A DNA stretch of 64,000 nucleotides, taken from contig JAEUSM010000011.1 of the NCBI GenBank assembly GCA_016788785.1, forward strand, positions 143,200-207,199. Reading direction: 5' to 3'. The stretch's first letter is position 1; every line of letters starts with the position of its first letter. A program made the position numbers and the translations under genes. The notes under the pieces are model-generated. The model saw only the letters and a list, made by a program, of their open reading frames with translations, was not told the origin of the DNA and ran no database searches. Shown here piece by piece: positions 26,399 to 38,000 of this stretch. This DNA comes from Candidatus Kapaibacterium sp. (lineage in GTDB: Bacteria; Bacteroidota; Ignavibacteria; Kapaibacteriales; JAEUSM01).

Positions 26399-29300
26399 AT
26401 GGAAAAGACCGTCGAGCAAGTATCGTTTTTCAAAAGGGCTTTTGTTTTTTGTGCAAGAGTGTTCCGTTTTGTGTTTTTACTGTCAGTTGTACTGTCGGTG
26501 ATATTATACTTTGTTGCTCATACGGAAATGTTTCAATCGTGGGCTAAACATCAATTACTCACTATTGCTAATGACAATCTTCGTGGTAAAATCAATTTTG
26601 GTTCATTGGATATCGATATTTACAAAGGTCTTTCACTCAATGATTTGCATGTCTATGCAGATGGAGATACGGTCGTTTCCTGCAAATCGATGTCTATCCA
26701 TTATTCTATAGAATCATTGTATTTCAAAACAATTTCTTTGCAATCGTTGATATTGAAAGAACCTCGAGTAAAGGTACTTCGGTCAAACCAAGATTCGATT
26801 TGGAATGTAGAGAAAATAGCCAAACCTTCTGCAGATACTACTAAGAGTGAACCGTTTGATTGGTTTATTGCAGTTCGAGATTTGCAAATTCAAGACGGTA
26901 TGTTTGCGTTGGTTGACTCTATTTACAAAGGGAATCAACAAAAAGGAAATGTCGATTACATTCATATGGTTTATGACCAATTGCAATTCCGTTCTGCATT
27001 TTATGGTAGACCTACTCAGCGGGAATTTACTCTCGCTTTGCATACTATTTCCCTAGTCGAAAGAAATTCGCAATTCAAATTGAATAATCTTTCTGGTGTT
27101 TGTAAATTTGATTCGACTGGTGTTGAAACATACGGTTTGGAGGTGGTAACTCCAACAACTGAATTTACCTTAATTGCAAAATGGAAGAATATCAATTTTT
27201 TTGCTCTCACAAATGAAATGCTCTTCACTGCTCCTTTTGAAGCAGTGATAGATGCTCCGAAGGCATCTGCACATGATGCTCGATTTTTCATTCCACCTGT
27301 ATTTATTGTTGGTGGTGATGTAACCAATCTTCGCGGAAAAGCAAGTGGGTCGTTGCGTAATATGGATGTAGATTATTTGGAGATGGCTACGAAACTATCG
27401 AAGGTTAGTGTGCGTGGAAGCTTACGTAATTTGGATATAATTGACAAGTTCACTTATGATGTAACAATGGAAAATAGTTTCGGAAACTATGATGAAGTTC
27501 GTTCCTATTTACCAACAGTTCCTTTACCAAATCTTCCATTTGTCGGTACAACAACCATTCGATCAGCTCGAGCGACGGGTTCAATCCGTCATGCTGATGC
27601 TTCATTTGATGGTGTTGCAGCTTGTGGTGGTTTCAAGGGTGAAATGGGTAGCAACTTTGACCCCAAAAAGACTCTAAGCTATTACTTAAAAGGTACTTTA
27701 ACTCAATTTGATTTGCATAAAACTCTTCCAACCGTTGAACAGACCCAAAATACCATACTAACTGGTGAAGTAGATATTAAAGGTTCAGGAACATCATTAA
27801 ATCAATTGGAATTATCAATGTTTGCGGACCTGTCAGCTTCTATTATTGGCGGGATTGCTTTAGAGGGATGTGATATTCGAATGCACTCTGAAAAAGGTTC
27901 ACAATTTTTTGTTGACACATTAGCAGTACGTTTCAAACAACTTTCGACTGAGACAATTGACAATCGTATCGTTCAAAATGAATTGGAAAAAGGTTCATCA
28001 ATGTTTGCCAGTGGGAAAATATTGCTTCGAAACAGTAAGAACCCAGAATACTTTTTGGATTTTAAAGCAACTAATCTGCCTCTTGCTACATTAACCAAAT
28101 CGTCATTGTTGCCTGAATACATTAGTTCTGAATTCAAAGTAAATGGGAGCGGTTTTCATCCAGATTCTATTCAAGCAAGAGTTACAGGAGCAAAGATTCC
28201 ATTCTGTTATGTAAACAATACTCTCATCAATCCTTTTGAAATTCAAAGATTTATACTCTCAAAAATTGACGGAGAAAGAAAATTAGATTTTCGCTCAGAT
28301 TACCTTTCAGTTTTAGTTACTGGGAACTATCGATTCGAACCATTGGCTGCCATTTTTCAACAGCAAGTTGCTGATGTGATGCACTTTTTTGAATCAAAAT
28401 CGAATTTTGTCATTGATGGGAAAGAACGTATCGAATTTGATACATTGCAAGTTCGTCCTAATCTTCTTACTGAGCCTATAAATGCTTCCATTTTCGTTGA
28501 CGTAAAGCCAAATATTGTTCCCATATTAACTACCTATACAAAAGCTCCAATAGAAGAAATCCAAGGGAAATTTTATATTTCTGTTGAATCTAAAGACAAT
28601 ATCAATACTGTTTCTGTGTTACCTTCAACGTTTTTGGAAAAAGCAACAATTGTCAGTGAAGATGATGTGTTGTTTTTGGATAAAATCAAGTTTTCTTCTT
28701 CGATTAAATCCTCTCCATTGAATCGATACGAACCAATTACTATTGTCAATGCTACAATGTCAACTGACTCTTCAATTGTTTTGGGAAGTACCGAATTTAG
28801 CCATCCAAAGGTATCATTTGCTTATGCAGACAAAAAAGCAACGTATAAAGCATCTACTGCATTAACAAATATCGGTGCTTTTGATATTGTTGGTTCCATT
28901 GTAACCTTACCTCAGTCATATGAATTTTATATTGATTCGTTGGATTTTGACTATCAAGGCAAAGCTTATTGGGAGCTAATGAAGCCATTTCAGATTCACC
29001 TTGAAAATAGAATATTTACTATTGATAGTGCTTCACTTCAACGAAATCAAGCGGAAACTATTCGCATAGCTGGGAGTGCTGATTTGGAACAGTTTTATAA
29101 TATGACTGTAGATATTAGCTCATTTCCTTTATCGCAAGTCCCATTATTTACGAATGATGAATCTCTGAATGAAATCATAAAATCACTAAAAGGAAATGTT
29201 AATAGACTGTTGCTAACTTTAAATAAAGAATTTAAAAACCCTTCTGTAGAGGTTGTTGGATCTTGTAGTAATTTAGAGTTTAATGAAGTAAAATTAGGAA

Positions 29301-31057
29301 ATGCAGTCATTGATATGGCGTATGCAGAAAGTTCTATGACTGGCATTATAGATATCATTCCATCAATGCAAAGAAAAGACCAAAAGTTAGTTGAGATCAC
29401 TATTGATACACTTCCATTGAATCTAAATTTTTCGGAAAGTAATGCATTCCTTTTGGAAAATAAACCAGTCAGAATGAATGCGAAAGTATCGAAGTTACCA
29501 TTAGCAATTGCCTCTCCATTTATTCCTAGTGTACGAAATTTGACTGGTATTGCAAACCTTAATTTGGAAATTCGTGGTGATAACTATCATGACCTTCAAT
29601 ACACTGGATTAGCAAAAGGGCAAAACATTCGCTTTGTTTCGGTTTCAAATAATATGGAGTATTTGGCTGATGCCTCTGCAAGAATCAAAAACAACAAGGT
29701 GTATATTGATACCGCAATTGTGAGAAATAATCCATTGGATTTACTGAATGGTCGCGCGGATATCACTGGGGATATAACTATTAAAGATTTGGCAATAGAC
29801 AGTTTTAACTTTGATATCACCTCAAAACAAATTGCCATTCTTTCAGATGATTCACGCTCTACTTCATTAGGGATGTATGGTCCATTTGTTATTGGCACTA
29901 CAAAAGAACCAATTAAATTCTATGGAACATTTGAAAAGCCGTTTTTAACAGGTCCGGTAATTGTTCGATATGGTAATATTGTGGTAGTTCCAAAGGTTAA
30001 AAACCTGAATGCAGTTACAGAATTTGAGTATATTGTCTTAGACTCCATGTTCCGTTTCCAAGATTCAGTACCAATCTACAAAGATACGACAGTAATTAAA
30101 TCCAAGTTTAGACCCATTACAACTCAAAATTCTAATACTAAACAAGAAAATCAAAAGGTAGAAAAACCAAAAATTGAAGGTGCACAAAAAGCATTTGCAG
30201 AAGTACTCACTATGGATTTGAATGTTGAAATCGTTGGCGCTTTTACTGTAACGATGGATTTGACCACACCTGGAATGCTTATTCCAACAACTTTGGTTGC
30301 AAAAATTTCACCATGTGAACTAAACTATAAACAAGAAAACAATATTCCTCAGTTGTGGGGAACAATGAAATTAGCAGAAAATTCTATTTATAGTTTCTAT
30401 AAACCATTTATTGCAAATGGTACGTTAGAATTTAATGGTGATATGTATAATCCATCATTACAATTAGAAGCTAAACTCTTAGCTAATCGATATTTCAATG
30501 AGAGTAATCAATCATATAAAATTAAAATGGATATTACTGGAACTCAAGAGTTTCCTGAAATTAAGTTTTATTTAGAAATTGATGGTCTACCCCAAAATTA
30601 TGAACAAGACAGAGTAAAAGGTGATGCAATAATGATGATTTTAATGGGGAGAACCCAACGCGAATTAGGAAGCCAAACTGCCGCTGCTGGAACAGACATT
30701 GCTTCATCTTCGTTTGCAGCAATTTTGTCCAAATTAGCATCTGACTTTTTGCAAGGAAGTAATGTGATTCAAAGTTTTGATTTGCAATTTCAGAATGGGA
30801 ATACTAATTTAGAAAATGCACAAGTACAAGTAGGAGGAAATCTCATTAGTGAATTCAGTTGGCGTTTTTCAGGAACTTTAGCGGATTTGTCTACAAATAG
30901 TCTCATAACAATAGAATTTCCGTTAGCTGCTCTTATCAATAAAGAATATTTTCAAAACGTTGTTTTCCAATTTATTCGGTCGGCAAATACGGTAACTAGT
31001 GTCAATAGATTGCAAAAAGAATGGGAACTTAAGTTGTTTATCAGAAAAATTTTTTAA
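26399..31057 (+). CDS. TamB-like translocation/assembly protein (AsmA superfamily)
   Basis: This 1552-residue envelope protein has one N-terminal membrane helix (about 21-42, FRFVFLLSVVLSVILYFVAH). A very long, repetitive beta-rich region follows, as in TamB and other AsmA-like proteins that bridge the inner and outer membranes and move lipids or assist barrel assembly. The N-terminal part has GKINFGSLDIDIYKGLSLND, the typical AsmA/TamB start. The C-terminal DUF490/TamB domain (about 1300-1552) has VKGDAIMMILMGRTQREL and ends ELKLFIRKIF. In Bacteroidota these often act with BamA-type proteins; none is next to it here. The ATG at 26399 is the only start that keeps the membrane helix. An FHA protein gene follows after 26 bases. 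Confidence 0.88.
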   Translation: MEKTVEQVSFFKRAFVFCARVFRFVFLLSVVLSVILYFVAHTEMFQSWAKHQLLTIANDNLRGKINFGSLDIDIYKGLSLNDLHVYADGDTVVSCKSMSIHYSIESLYFKTISLQSLILKEPRVKVLRSNQDSIWNVEKIAKPSADTTKSEPFDWFIAVRDLQIQDGMFALVDSIYKGNQQKGNVDYIHMVYDQLQFRSAFYGRPTQREFTLALHTISLVERNSQFKLNNLSGVCKFDSTGVETYGLEVVTPTTEFTLIAKWKNINFFALTNEMLFTAPFEAVIDAPKASAHDARFFIPPVFIVGGDVTNLRGKASGSLRNMDVDYLEMATKLSKVSVRGSLRNLDIIDKFTYDVTMENSFGNYDEVRSYLPTVPLPNLPFVGTTTIRSARATGSIRHADASFDGVAACGGFKGEMGSNFDPKKTLSYYLKGTLTQFDLHKTLPTVEQTQNTILTGEVDIKGSGTSLNQLELSMFADLSASIIGGIALEGCDIRMHSEKGSQFFVDTLAVRFKQLSTETIDNRIVQNELEKGSSMFASGKILLRNSKNPEYFLDFKATNLPLATLTKSSLLPEYISSEFKVNGSGFHPDSIQARVTGAKIPFCYVNNTLINPFEIQRFILSKIDGERKLDFRSDYLSVLVTGNYRFEPLAAIFQQQVADVMHFFESKSNFVIDGKERIEFDTLQVRPNLLTEPINASIFVDVKPNIVPILTTYTKAPIEEIQGKFYISVESKDNINTVSVLPSTFLEKATIVSEDDVLFLDKIKFSSSIKSSPLNRYEPITIVNATMSTDSSIVLGSTEFSHPKVSFAYADKKATYKASTALTNIGAFDIVGSIVTLPQSYEFYIDSLDFDYQGKAYWELMKPFQIHLENRIFTIDSASLQRNQAETIRIAGSADLEQFYNMTVDISSFPLSQVPLFTNDESLNEIIKSLKGNVNRLLLTLNKEFKNPSVEVVGSCSNLEFNEVKLGNAVIDMAYAESSMTGIIDIIPSMQRKDQKLVEITIDTLPLNLNFSESNAFLLENKPVRMNAKVSKLPLAIASPFIPSVRNLTGIANLNLEIRGDNYHDLQYTGLAKGQNIRFVSVSNNMEYLADASARIKNNKVYIDTAIVRNNPLDLLNGRADITGDITIKDLAIDSFNFDITSKQIAILSDDSRSTSLGMYGPFVIGTTKEPIKFYGTFEKPFLTGPVIVRYGNIVVVPKVKNLNAVTEFEYIVLDSMFRFQDSVPIYKDTTVIKSKFRPITTQNSNTKQENQKVEKPKIEGAQKAFAEVLTMDLNVEIVGAFTVTMDLTTPGMLIPTTLVAKISPCELNYKQENNIPQLWGTMKLAENSIYSFYKPFIANGTLEFNGDMYNPSLQLEAKLLANRYFNESNQSYKIKMDITGTQEFPEIKFYLEIDGLPQNYEQDRVKGDAIMMILMGRTQRELGSQTAAAGTDIASSSFAAILSKLASDFLQGSNVIQSFDLQFQNGNTNLENAQVQVGGNLISEFSWRFSGTLADLSTNSLITIEFPLAALINKEYFQNVVFQFIRSANTVTSVNRLQKEWELKLFIRKIF

Positions 31058-31083
31058 TTTTGAATAATTAACAGCAAAATATT

Positions 31084-31914
31084 ATGGTTTCAATAACAAT
31101 AGGTCGTAGCACCGATTCAATGATAAATCCTTACATTATTCCCGAACTTGGGGATAGTAAGGTATCTCGTCTTCATGCAGTAATAGAACTTCGTGAGGAT
31201 GGAAGGTCCTTTATTGTCGATAAAAGTGCAAATGGAACTTCCATCAACGGAATAAAAATTCCTGAAAATATTCCTGTTGCTGTTTATCCTGGTGATATTG
31301 TTCAATGCTCCAATTCCGTGAACTTTGATTGGTACCGTGCGTATCAAACTGTACGACAAATTCAAAAGCAAAAACGTGAGCAAAAAAATTCACCTATTGT
31401 TCCTCAAGCTCCTATTTCGCCTATAACTCCAGTCAGTAAAACTCCTGTTGTAGAACCAATTGTATCAGACCCAATACAAGAGCGTGTAGTCACACCAACC
31501 ATCGAGGTGAGTGAAACTCCAAAGGTGAAACAAGTTCTTGAGGTTCCTGCTCAAAAAACTGCTGAAAAAAGCATTCCTAATAATCCAAAAACAAATTTTG
31601 AGGATCAAGCGAAAGAATTGAAGGAAAAATTTCCTCCATTGAAAGAGCTGAATATCCCGAAAAAAAATCCTGTTGAAGAAAAGGCTGCTGTCATAGCCAA
31701 AAAGAATAAATTAGTAACCGCAGGTTACATTTGTGCAATGTATTCCTTCATATTCCCAATTCTTGCAGGAATTGCCGCGATTGTAATTAGTGGTATTCTA
31801 TTCAACAGAGGAGATTCTAAAACGGCTTCCTATCAATTGCTTTTGGTTGTCATTTTAGTTAGTTTAGGACTATTTACAGGCTTGGCAGATATTATGTTGA
31901 TAATGAATCGATAG
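31084..31914 (+). CDS. FHA-domain membrane protein
   Basis: This 276-residue protein starts with a forkhead-associated domain that binds phosphothreonine peptides. The conserved residues are in order: GRS (7-9), SRLHA (28-32) and NGTSING (50-56). A Pro-, Val- and Lys-rich linker spans about 100-205. Two hydrophobic helices near the C-terminus (about 213-240 and 245-270) anchor it, so the FHA domain probably faces the cytoplasm. It follows tamB by 26 bases and is probably co-transcribed. No Ser/Thr kinase is encoded in the window, so its partner is unknown. Its 3' end overlaps the convergent uvrA gene by 23 bases. Confidence 0.9.
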   Translation: MVSITIGRSTDSMINPYIIPELGDSKVSRLHAVIELREDGRSFIVDKSANGTSINGIKIPENIPVAVYPGDIVQCSNSVNFDWYRAYQTVRQIQKQKREQKNSPIVPQAPISPITPVSKTPVVEPIVSDPIQERVVTPTIEVSETPKVKQVLEVPAQKTAEKSIPNNPKTNFEDQAKELKEKFPPLKELNIPKKNPVEEKAAVIAKKNKLVTAGYICAMYSFIFPILAGIAAIVISGILFNRGDSKTASYQLLLVVILVSLGLFTGLADIMLIMNR

Positions 31915-34807
31915 TTTCGTGAGAAAAAAATTCTTTTAATGCTTTTGCTGTATGGGTTGTAAAGAAATTTGCTACCTCACGTGGTTTTCCTTCTGCAACC
32001 AGTTTCCCTCCCATTTCTCCTCCATCAGGTCCTATATCTATAATCCAATCTGCAGTAGCCATCACATGGATATTATGCTCAATAACCACAACCGAATGTC
32101 CACGAGAGACTAAGTATTTGAATATGCGAATTAACTTTGCTATATCATCCAAATGAAGCCCCGTTGTGGGTTCATCAAAAATGAACATTGTATGTTCAAA
32201 GACTTCCGTTTCTAATGCTTTAGCAAGTTTTACTCGTTGTAACTCACCACCAGAAAGTTGATCGGTTGACTGACCTACAGACAAATACCCCAAACCAACA
32301 TCTTGTAATACTGTAAGACGTTGTACAATTTTTGGCTCTTCAGCAAAAAATTCTACTGCTTCATCAACGGACAGTTGCAACACATCAACTATGGATTTGC
32401 CTTTGTAGAGAATTTGTTGAGCTTCACGTTTGTATCGAGTTCCCTTACACGCCTCACATTCCAACGTTACATCAGGCAAAAACTGCATCTCCACTGTTAC
32501 AACACCAGCTCCTTCGCATACATCACAACGTCCACCGGGAACATTGAACGAATAGTGTCCTGGTTTCCATCCTAAGGCTTGTGAACTTTGTGTATTTGCA
32601 AATGTTTCACGAATATAATCGAATGCTTTTGTGTAAGTAACGGCAGTTGACCTAGTGGAGCGACCAATGGGAGATTGGTCGATGAGTTCGACACCAGATA
32701 CATACTCAAGTCCACGAATTTCTTCGCATTCTCCAATACCTTCTGGGATTTTTTTATTCGGATCAGAAAGTACTTCTTTACCAAGTTTCAGACGTTGATA
32801 TAATGTATCGTGAACCAAGGTGCTTTTACCTGAACCGCTTACACCTGTAACAACTATATATTGTTCTAATGGAAAAGAAATGACCCCCGGTTTCAAATTG
32901 TTTGTTCTAGGATTAACAACATCAATCGTTTTCCCTAAAAATGAGTTTTTAACTCCATGTTTTTTCTCCAATTGAGAGGCAGGTTTTATTGCCTCTTTGA
33001 CTCCCATACGGGAATTCATTTTATAAACTTTAGAATCTGGTAAATCGGAAATAGTAGAAAAATCAATTGATTTTGTACCATTCAAATATCCAGCGGTAAT
33101 GGATGTAGAACTTGTGAGTAATTCTTCGTAATTACCTGAGAAGAGAATATGACCACCATTACGACCAGCTTTGGGACCAATATCAATAATAAAATCTGAG
33201 GCTTTCATAATATCTGGGTCATGCTCTACCACGATCACTGTATTACCCAAATTCTTCAATCTATGAAGTATATTGATAAGTCGTTGTGTATCTCTCGGGT
33301 GAAGTCCTATACTCGGTTCATCGAGTACATAGAGAGTTCCTACAAGAGAAGAACCAATAGCTGACGCCAACGAAATACGTTGCATTTCTCCTCCAGAGAG
33401 TGTATGTGCCAATCGGTCTAAGGTCAAATACTCTACACCAATATCGACCAAAAGTCTCACTCGCCAAATAATTTCTTCTATTAGCTTACCTACAGCACTT
33501 TGTTCGTAAGAAGTTAATTGAGGAACAATATCCAAAAAATGGTTTAGCAATTGTTCTAAGTTCATTCCTACCAAGTCTGGGATGCTTTTCCCATGAACAA
33601 AGGAATATCGTGCAGAGACTCTCAATCTTGAACCATTACAAGAATTACATTTCGTATACCCACGATATCGAGCATACAAAATACGATTTTGCATTGTTGT
33701 GGAACGTTCTAAAAACTCAAAGAATCCTTTCACTCCCGAGTAGTATTCATCGCCAAAAAGCAAAAAGTTCTTATCTTCTTCATCTAAAGAATTCCATGGT
33801 TTTTTACGCGAAATCCCACGTTGTCGTGCTGCTTCAAGTAGCATATCATCCCATTGTTCAAATGAACGACGTGTCAATGGTTCGATAGCTCCTTCATCTA
33901 AGCTTTTCGTTGAATCAGGTACAACCAAATCCCAATTTATCCCAGCGGAACGTCCAAATCCTTGACAAGTAGGACAAGCACCAAATGATGAATTGAAAGA
34001 ATAAAGTTTTGGTTCGGGTTCTTGATAAGGTAGTGAGCAAGTTGCACATTCAAATGCTGATGAAAATTTACGTGTACTTTCTGAAGTGATAGAATACACT
34101 TCTACATACCCTCTACCAAATCGTAAACCTTGTTCTATGGATTCTGTTAAGCGTGTAATACCATCTGCAGAATCGTCGAAAACTATTCTATCGATAAGAA
34201 AGGCAATGATGTCTTGCATTTCTGAAGTTGGAGGTGCATCTTCTAATGTCAATAGTGATGTATCTGGCGTCAAACAATATCGAGAAAGTCCATTTTCTCT
34301 GAATATTTGTATTCCTTCATTAAAAGAAACATCCTTTGACATTCGTACTAAAATGTACATTCTCTCTGATTGTTTGCACTGTTGCAACAGTTCTTCAACA
34401 ATACTTTGAGCGTTGTGTTTTTTCACAACAGTACCGCATTTTTTACAATGAACCTTTGCAATTCTACCATAAAGAACACGCAAAAAATCATACACTTCAG
34501 TTGTAGTACCGACAGTCGAACGAGGATTGCGGTTAGCACCTTTTTGTTCAATTGCAATTGCGGGTGGTAATCCAGTGATAGATTCTACTTCTGGTTTACG
34601 CATACGTTCTAAAAACTGCCGAGCGTATGACGAGAGTGACTCTACAAATCGACGTTGACCTTCTGCATAAATGGTTTCGAATGCTAAAGACGATTTCCCT
34701 GAACCAGAAACACCGGTGATTGTTGTGAGTGCATTTCGTGGTATGTCGATAGAAATATTCTGTAAATTATTCGTTTTTGCACCACGAATTTGTATATATT
34801 TTTTCAT
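31892..34807 (-). CDS. uvrA: Excinuclease ABC subunit A
   Basis: This 971-residue DNA-damage sensor of nucleotide excision repair is near the usual length of 940-960. It has two ABC ATPase modules. The first Walker A is GVSGSGKSS (32-40), and the second GVSGSGKST lies near 680. The ABC signatures are LSGGEMQR and LSGGELQR. Zinc-binding cysteine pairs include CATC...CPTC and the C-terminal CDVC...CEAC. The UvrB-binding segment lies between the N-terminal Walker A and signature. The frame extends upstream to 34957, but the ATG at 34807 gives the standard start MKKYIQIRGAKTNNLQNI. The 3' end overlaps the convergent FHA gene by 23 bases. Confidence 0.97.
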   Translation of the reverse strand: MKKYIQIRGAKTNNLQNISIDIPRNALTTITGVSGSGKSSLAFETIYAEGQRRFVESLSSYARQFLERMRKPEVESITGLPPAIAIEQKGANRNPRSTVGTTTEVYDFLRVLYGRIAKVHCKKCGTVVKKHNAQSIVEELLQQCKQSERMYILVRMSKDVSFNEGIQIFRENGLSRYCLTPDTSLLTLEDAPPTSEMQDIIAFLIDRIVFDDSADGITRLTESIEQGLRFGRGYVEVYSITSESTRKFSSAFECATCSLPYQEPEPKLYSFNSSFGACPTCQGFGRSAGINWDLVVPDSTKSLDEGAIEPLTRRSFEQWDDMLLEAARQRGISRKKPWNSLDEEDKNFLLFGDEYYSGVKGFFEFLERSTTMQNRILYARYRGYTKCNSCNGSRLRVSARYSFVHGKSIPDLVGMNLEQLLNHFLDIVPQLTSYEQSAVGKLIEEIIWRVRLLVDIGVEYLTLDRLAHTLSGGEMQRISLASAIGSSLVGTLYVLDEPSIGLHPRDTQRLINILHRLKNLGNTVIVVEHDPDIMKASDFIIDIGPKAGRNGGHILFSGNYEELLTSSTSITAGYLNGTKSIDFSTISDLPDSKVYKMNSRMGVKEAIKPASQLEKKHGVKNSFLGKTIDVVNPRTNNLKPGVISFPLEQYIVVTGVSGSGKSTLVHDTLYQRLKLGKEVLSDPNKKIPEGIGECEEIRGLEYVSGVELIDQSPIGRSTRSTAVTYTKAFDYIRETFANTQSSQALGWKPGHYSFNVPGGRCDVCEGAGVVTVEMQFLPDVTLECEACKGTRYKREAQQILYKGKSIVDVLQLSVDEAVEFFAEEPKIVQRLTVLQDVGLGYLSVGQSTDQLSGGELQRVKLAKALETEVFEHTMFIFDEPTTGLHLDDIAKLIRIFKYLVSRGHSVVVIEHNIHVMATADWIIDIGPDGGEMGGKLVAEGKPREVANFFTTHTAKALKEFFSHETIDSLST

Positions 34808-35015
34808 TGTTTCGCTTTTTTTGTACAACTGTTTCAAGACGTGTAACAGCGTTTTTTTGTGGGTAGGTTCCAATTTTATTTTTACATTCTTCTCAGTTCT
34901 TTGTGTTTCAATTATTTTGACAGCAATAAATTTTGAAAAAATAATTTGTTTATTCAAAAAATAATACTTAATTTGAGGTAAATTATATGATTTACACTAA
35001 TTCACAGATTTTCAT

Positions 35016-38000
35016 ATGAAATTAATTTTACTCTTTTTCTTTGTTCTTGCTCATTCATTAGCACATTCTCAATCGCTCCATGTATTTTCTGTTTCAACAG
35101 AAAATTACCCCAATATAGGTGCAAAGTTTCTCACTTTTGATCAATTTGGACGAAAGGTTCAACCAACACAAGGAACGTTCTCCATAATTGAGAATGGTAC
35201 GGCTAATAGTTCTGTGACCTTTACTTGCCCTGTAAATACACAGAAAAAATCTGCATCAATTCTCTTTGTTATTGATATTTCTGCTTCTATGAGTTCCAAT
35301 TTTTATAATGGAAAAGCTATTGATAAGGTGCAAAATGCAATAAAGAATGTTTTGGTAACCTTGCCACAATACACATTCGAATGTGCGATAACTGCATTTA
35401 ATGATAAAGCATATCTTGTTCAAGATTATACTACTGAAATTCCAAAATTAGAACAATCACTCTTAACGTTATTACCATTTGGAGGTACAAGTGTAGGAAA
35501 TGCTCTGTTAATGCCCCCATCTGGAGCTGTTCAAATTACCAAAAGAGCAAAATATCCATCAACAATTATTTTTCTTACTGATGGGTTTAGTGAAATTTCT
35601 GATACCATTTTTGATCCACTTTTAAGTGAACTGCTTCAACAAAAAGCAACATTGCACACTATTTCTTATGGAATTGATGCCTCTGAAAGCTTAAAAAAGA
35701 TAGTCGATACTACTAATGGTACATTCCATGAGTTTATACTAACTGAAAATGATATCAGTTCAATTCTTATGGATATTTTTAGTTCATCGTTTGGTGAAAG
35801 TCCTTGTATTGCAAATTGGACAACTCCATTAGAATGTACCTTAGGCAGAAAGAATGCAACGTTTGAATGGTCTGGAAAAAGTATTACAAAAGAATATAAA
35901 ACAACAAAAACTGTGGAAGTACCCTTTAATTTCACTCCTGATGAGTTAACATTTGGATTTAAAGGATTGGGAGTTGAATCTGACACCATTTTAAGATTGA
36001 CAGCTAAAGATTTGCCTGTGACAGTTTCAAATCTTGTTTGTACAAATCCATTGTTTACTGTCTCTCCAACTTCTTTTTCACTTCAACCAGGTCAGAGTGT
36101 TGATTTGAATATTTCTTATTCTACTCCCGATAGTTTTTATGCTTTTACCGAATTACGCTTCGATACCCCATGTCCATCAAAGTTCATTGTTCGAGGAGGA
36201 TTTAGACATCTTATTAACCCAAATGGTAAAATTCGTTTGCTTTCTCCGAATGGTGGGGATATCTATCGGGCTGGTTCTGAATATGTCATTCGTTGGGATA
36301 GAGTAGCTCCAAATGACACTGTTACATTGCACTACAGTACCAACAGTGGCAATACATGGCATTTTATTACTGATGAAGCTTCGAACAATGAATACCTTTG
36401 GAAAACACCTAAAATATCTACGAATAATTGTATCGTTCGTGTTTGGCTCAACGACCCTTTTAAAAAGCGTCGTAGAACTGATTCGAATGATATCTATATG
36501 ATTTTACCGACAACAAACGGTGAAATGTCCACTTGGAGTAAGGATGGCTCAAGAATATATTACGGAGCATCAAGACCACTTAAGAATCAAGATTTGTATG
36601 TCATTGATGTTGAAAAGAAGCGATTGATAGATACGCTACGATTACCGCTTTGGTCATCACACGTACGAACTGTTCATAGAAACCCCCAAAGCGAACTTCT
36701 TGCTATTGGTGATTCGAATCTTATTATTTACGACCCTATTGCAAAAATAGAGGTACGACGTTTTCTCACACCAAAACAATGGCATATAGTTCAAGATGTG
36801 AAATGGAGTCCAGACGGTACAAAATTGGCTGCTGTCTACATTTCGCAATTTTCCTTATTTTCGAATATATTCGTTCTTTATGATGTTGCTTCAGGACAAC
36901 GACTTGATTTGATAGAATACATTGATTCAAGAAGAGGAAGAACTCAAGCCGTTGCATGGAGTAAGGATGGAAAGAAAATAGCGTTTTCCGGTTTTGGTGC
37001 TGAAGTTTCTATATACGATGTAACAACTAAAAATATAGATCCACTTATTCAGTTGACGACAGGTTTGAATCGTAAGGATTTGGATTGGTCTTTGGATGGT
37101 GAACGTGTTGCGACTGCTTCTGGAATTCGTGGTGAAGTTTTTGTAGACGATAAAAACATTTTGTATAATACAACCTCTGGACTAGAAGAAGCAGCTGTTT
37201 CTATGTCACATTTTTCACTGCTTTCTGTTTATCATCCCAAAGAAGAATTTATTGTTTTTGATTCAATTGCAAATATCATTGCTTATGAAGACAAAACCCT
37301 ACGGAGATTTCACCGATTTTCTACTCCATATCCAAAACACACATTTACCGATGGTTTTACCTCTTTAGATTTTTCACCCCTTGGCGATCAGTTGATGGGT
37401 ACTATAAATTTTGTTTCTAATTTTAGACAAAATTCTTTGATAGTATGGGAAATTCATGACACATTGATGCCAAGAGACATTTCAGATTCTGTGTTTAGCA
37501 TAGTTCAACCGGAGTTGCAAACTGCAAGTATCGATATGAAAGAAGTTCTGCTCCAAACAGTAAAAGATTCCGTTATAACACCATTCGTTACTAATTCTTC
37601 GATTTTCCCTGTTGGTGTTGAATCTATTCGAATTAGTGGCGTTGATTCTTCTGCATTTATGTTGTTGCAAGGAGTACCGAATAATATCCTGTTACCAAAT
37701 GCTGATGCCACAGCTGAGATACAATTTGCTCCAAAAAAATTGGGTGTCCATAATGCTATCATCATTGTCGAAACCGATGCACGAACTATAACGATACCAC
37801 TTACTGGAATTGGGGTTCGACCTGAAGTTGTGATGAATGGGGAATTTATAGACTTTGGTAAGATTAAATCCGGATCGTCAAAAGACTCTTTTGCTATTCC
37901 GACGGTAATATCTCAAAGCCAAAATCAAATTGTCGTTGACTCCATTTTTATTCGTGGTGGAGATGTGAATAATTTTGAATTTATTTCTGTAGTTCCAGCT

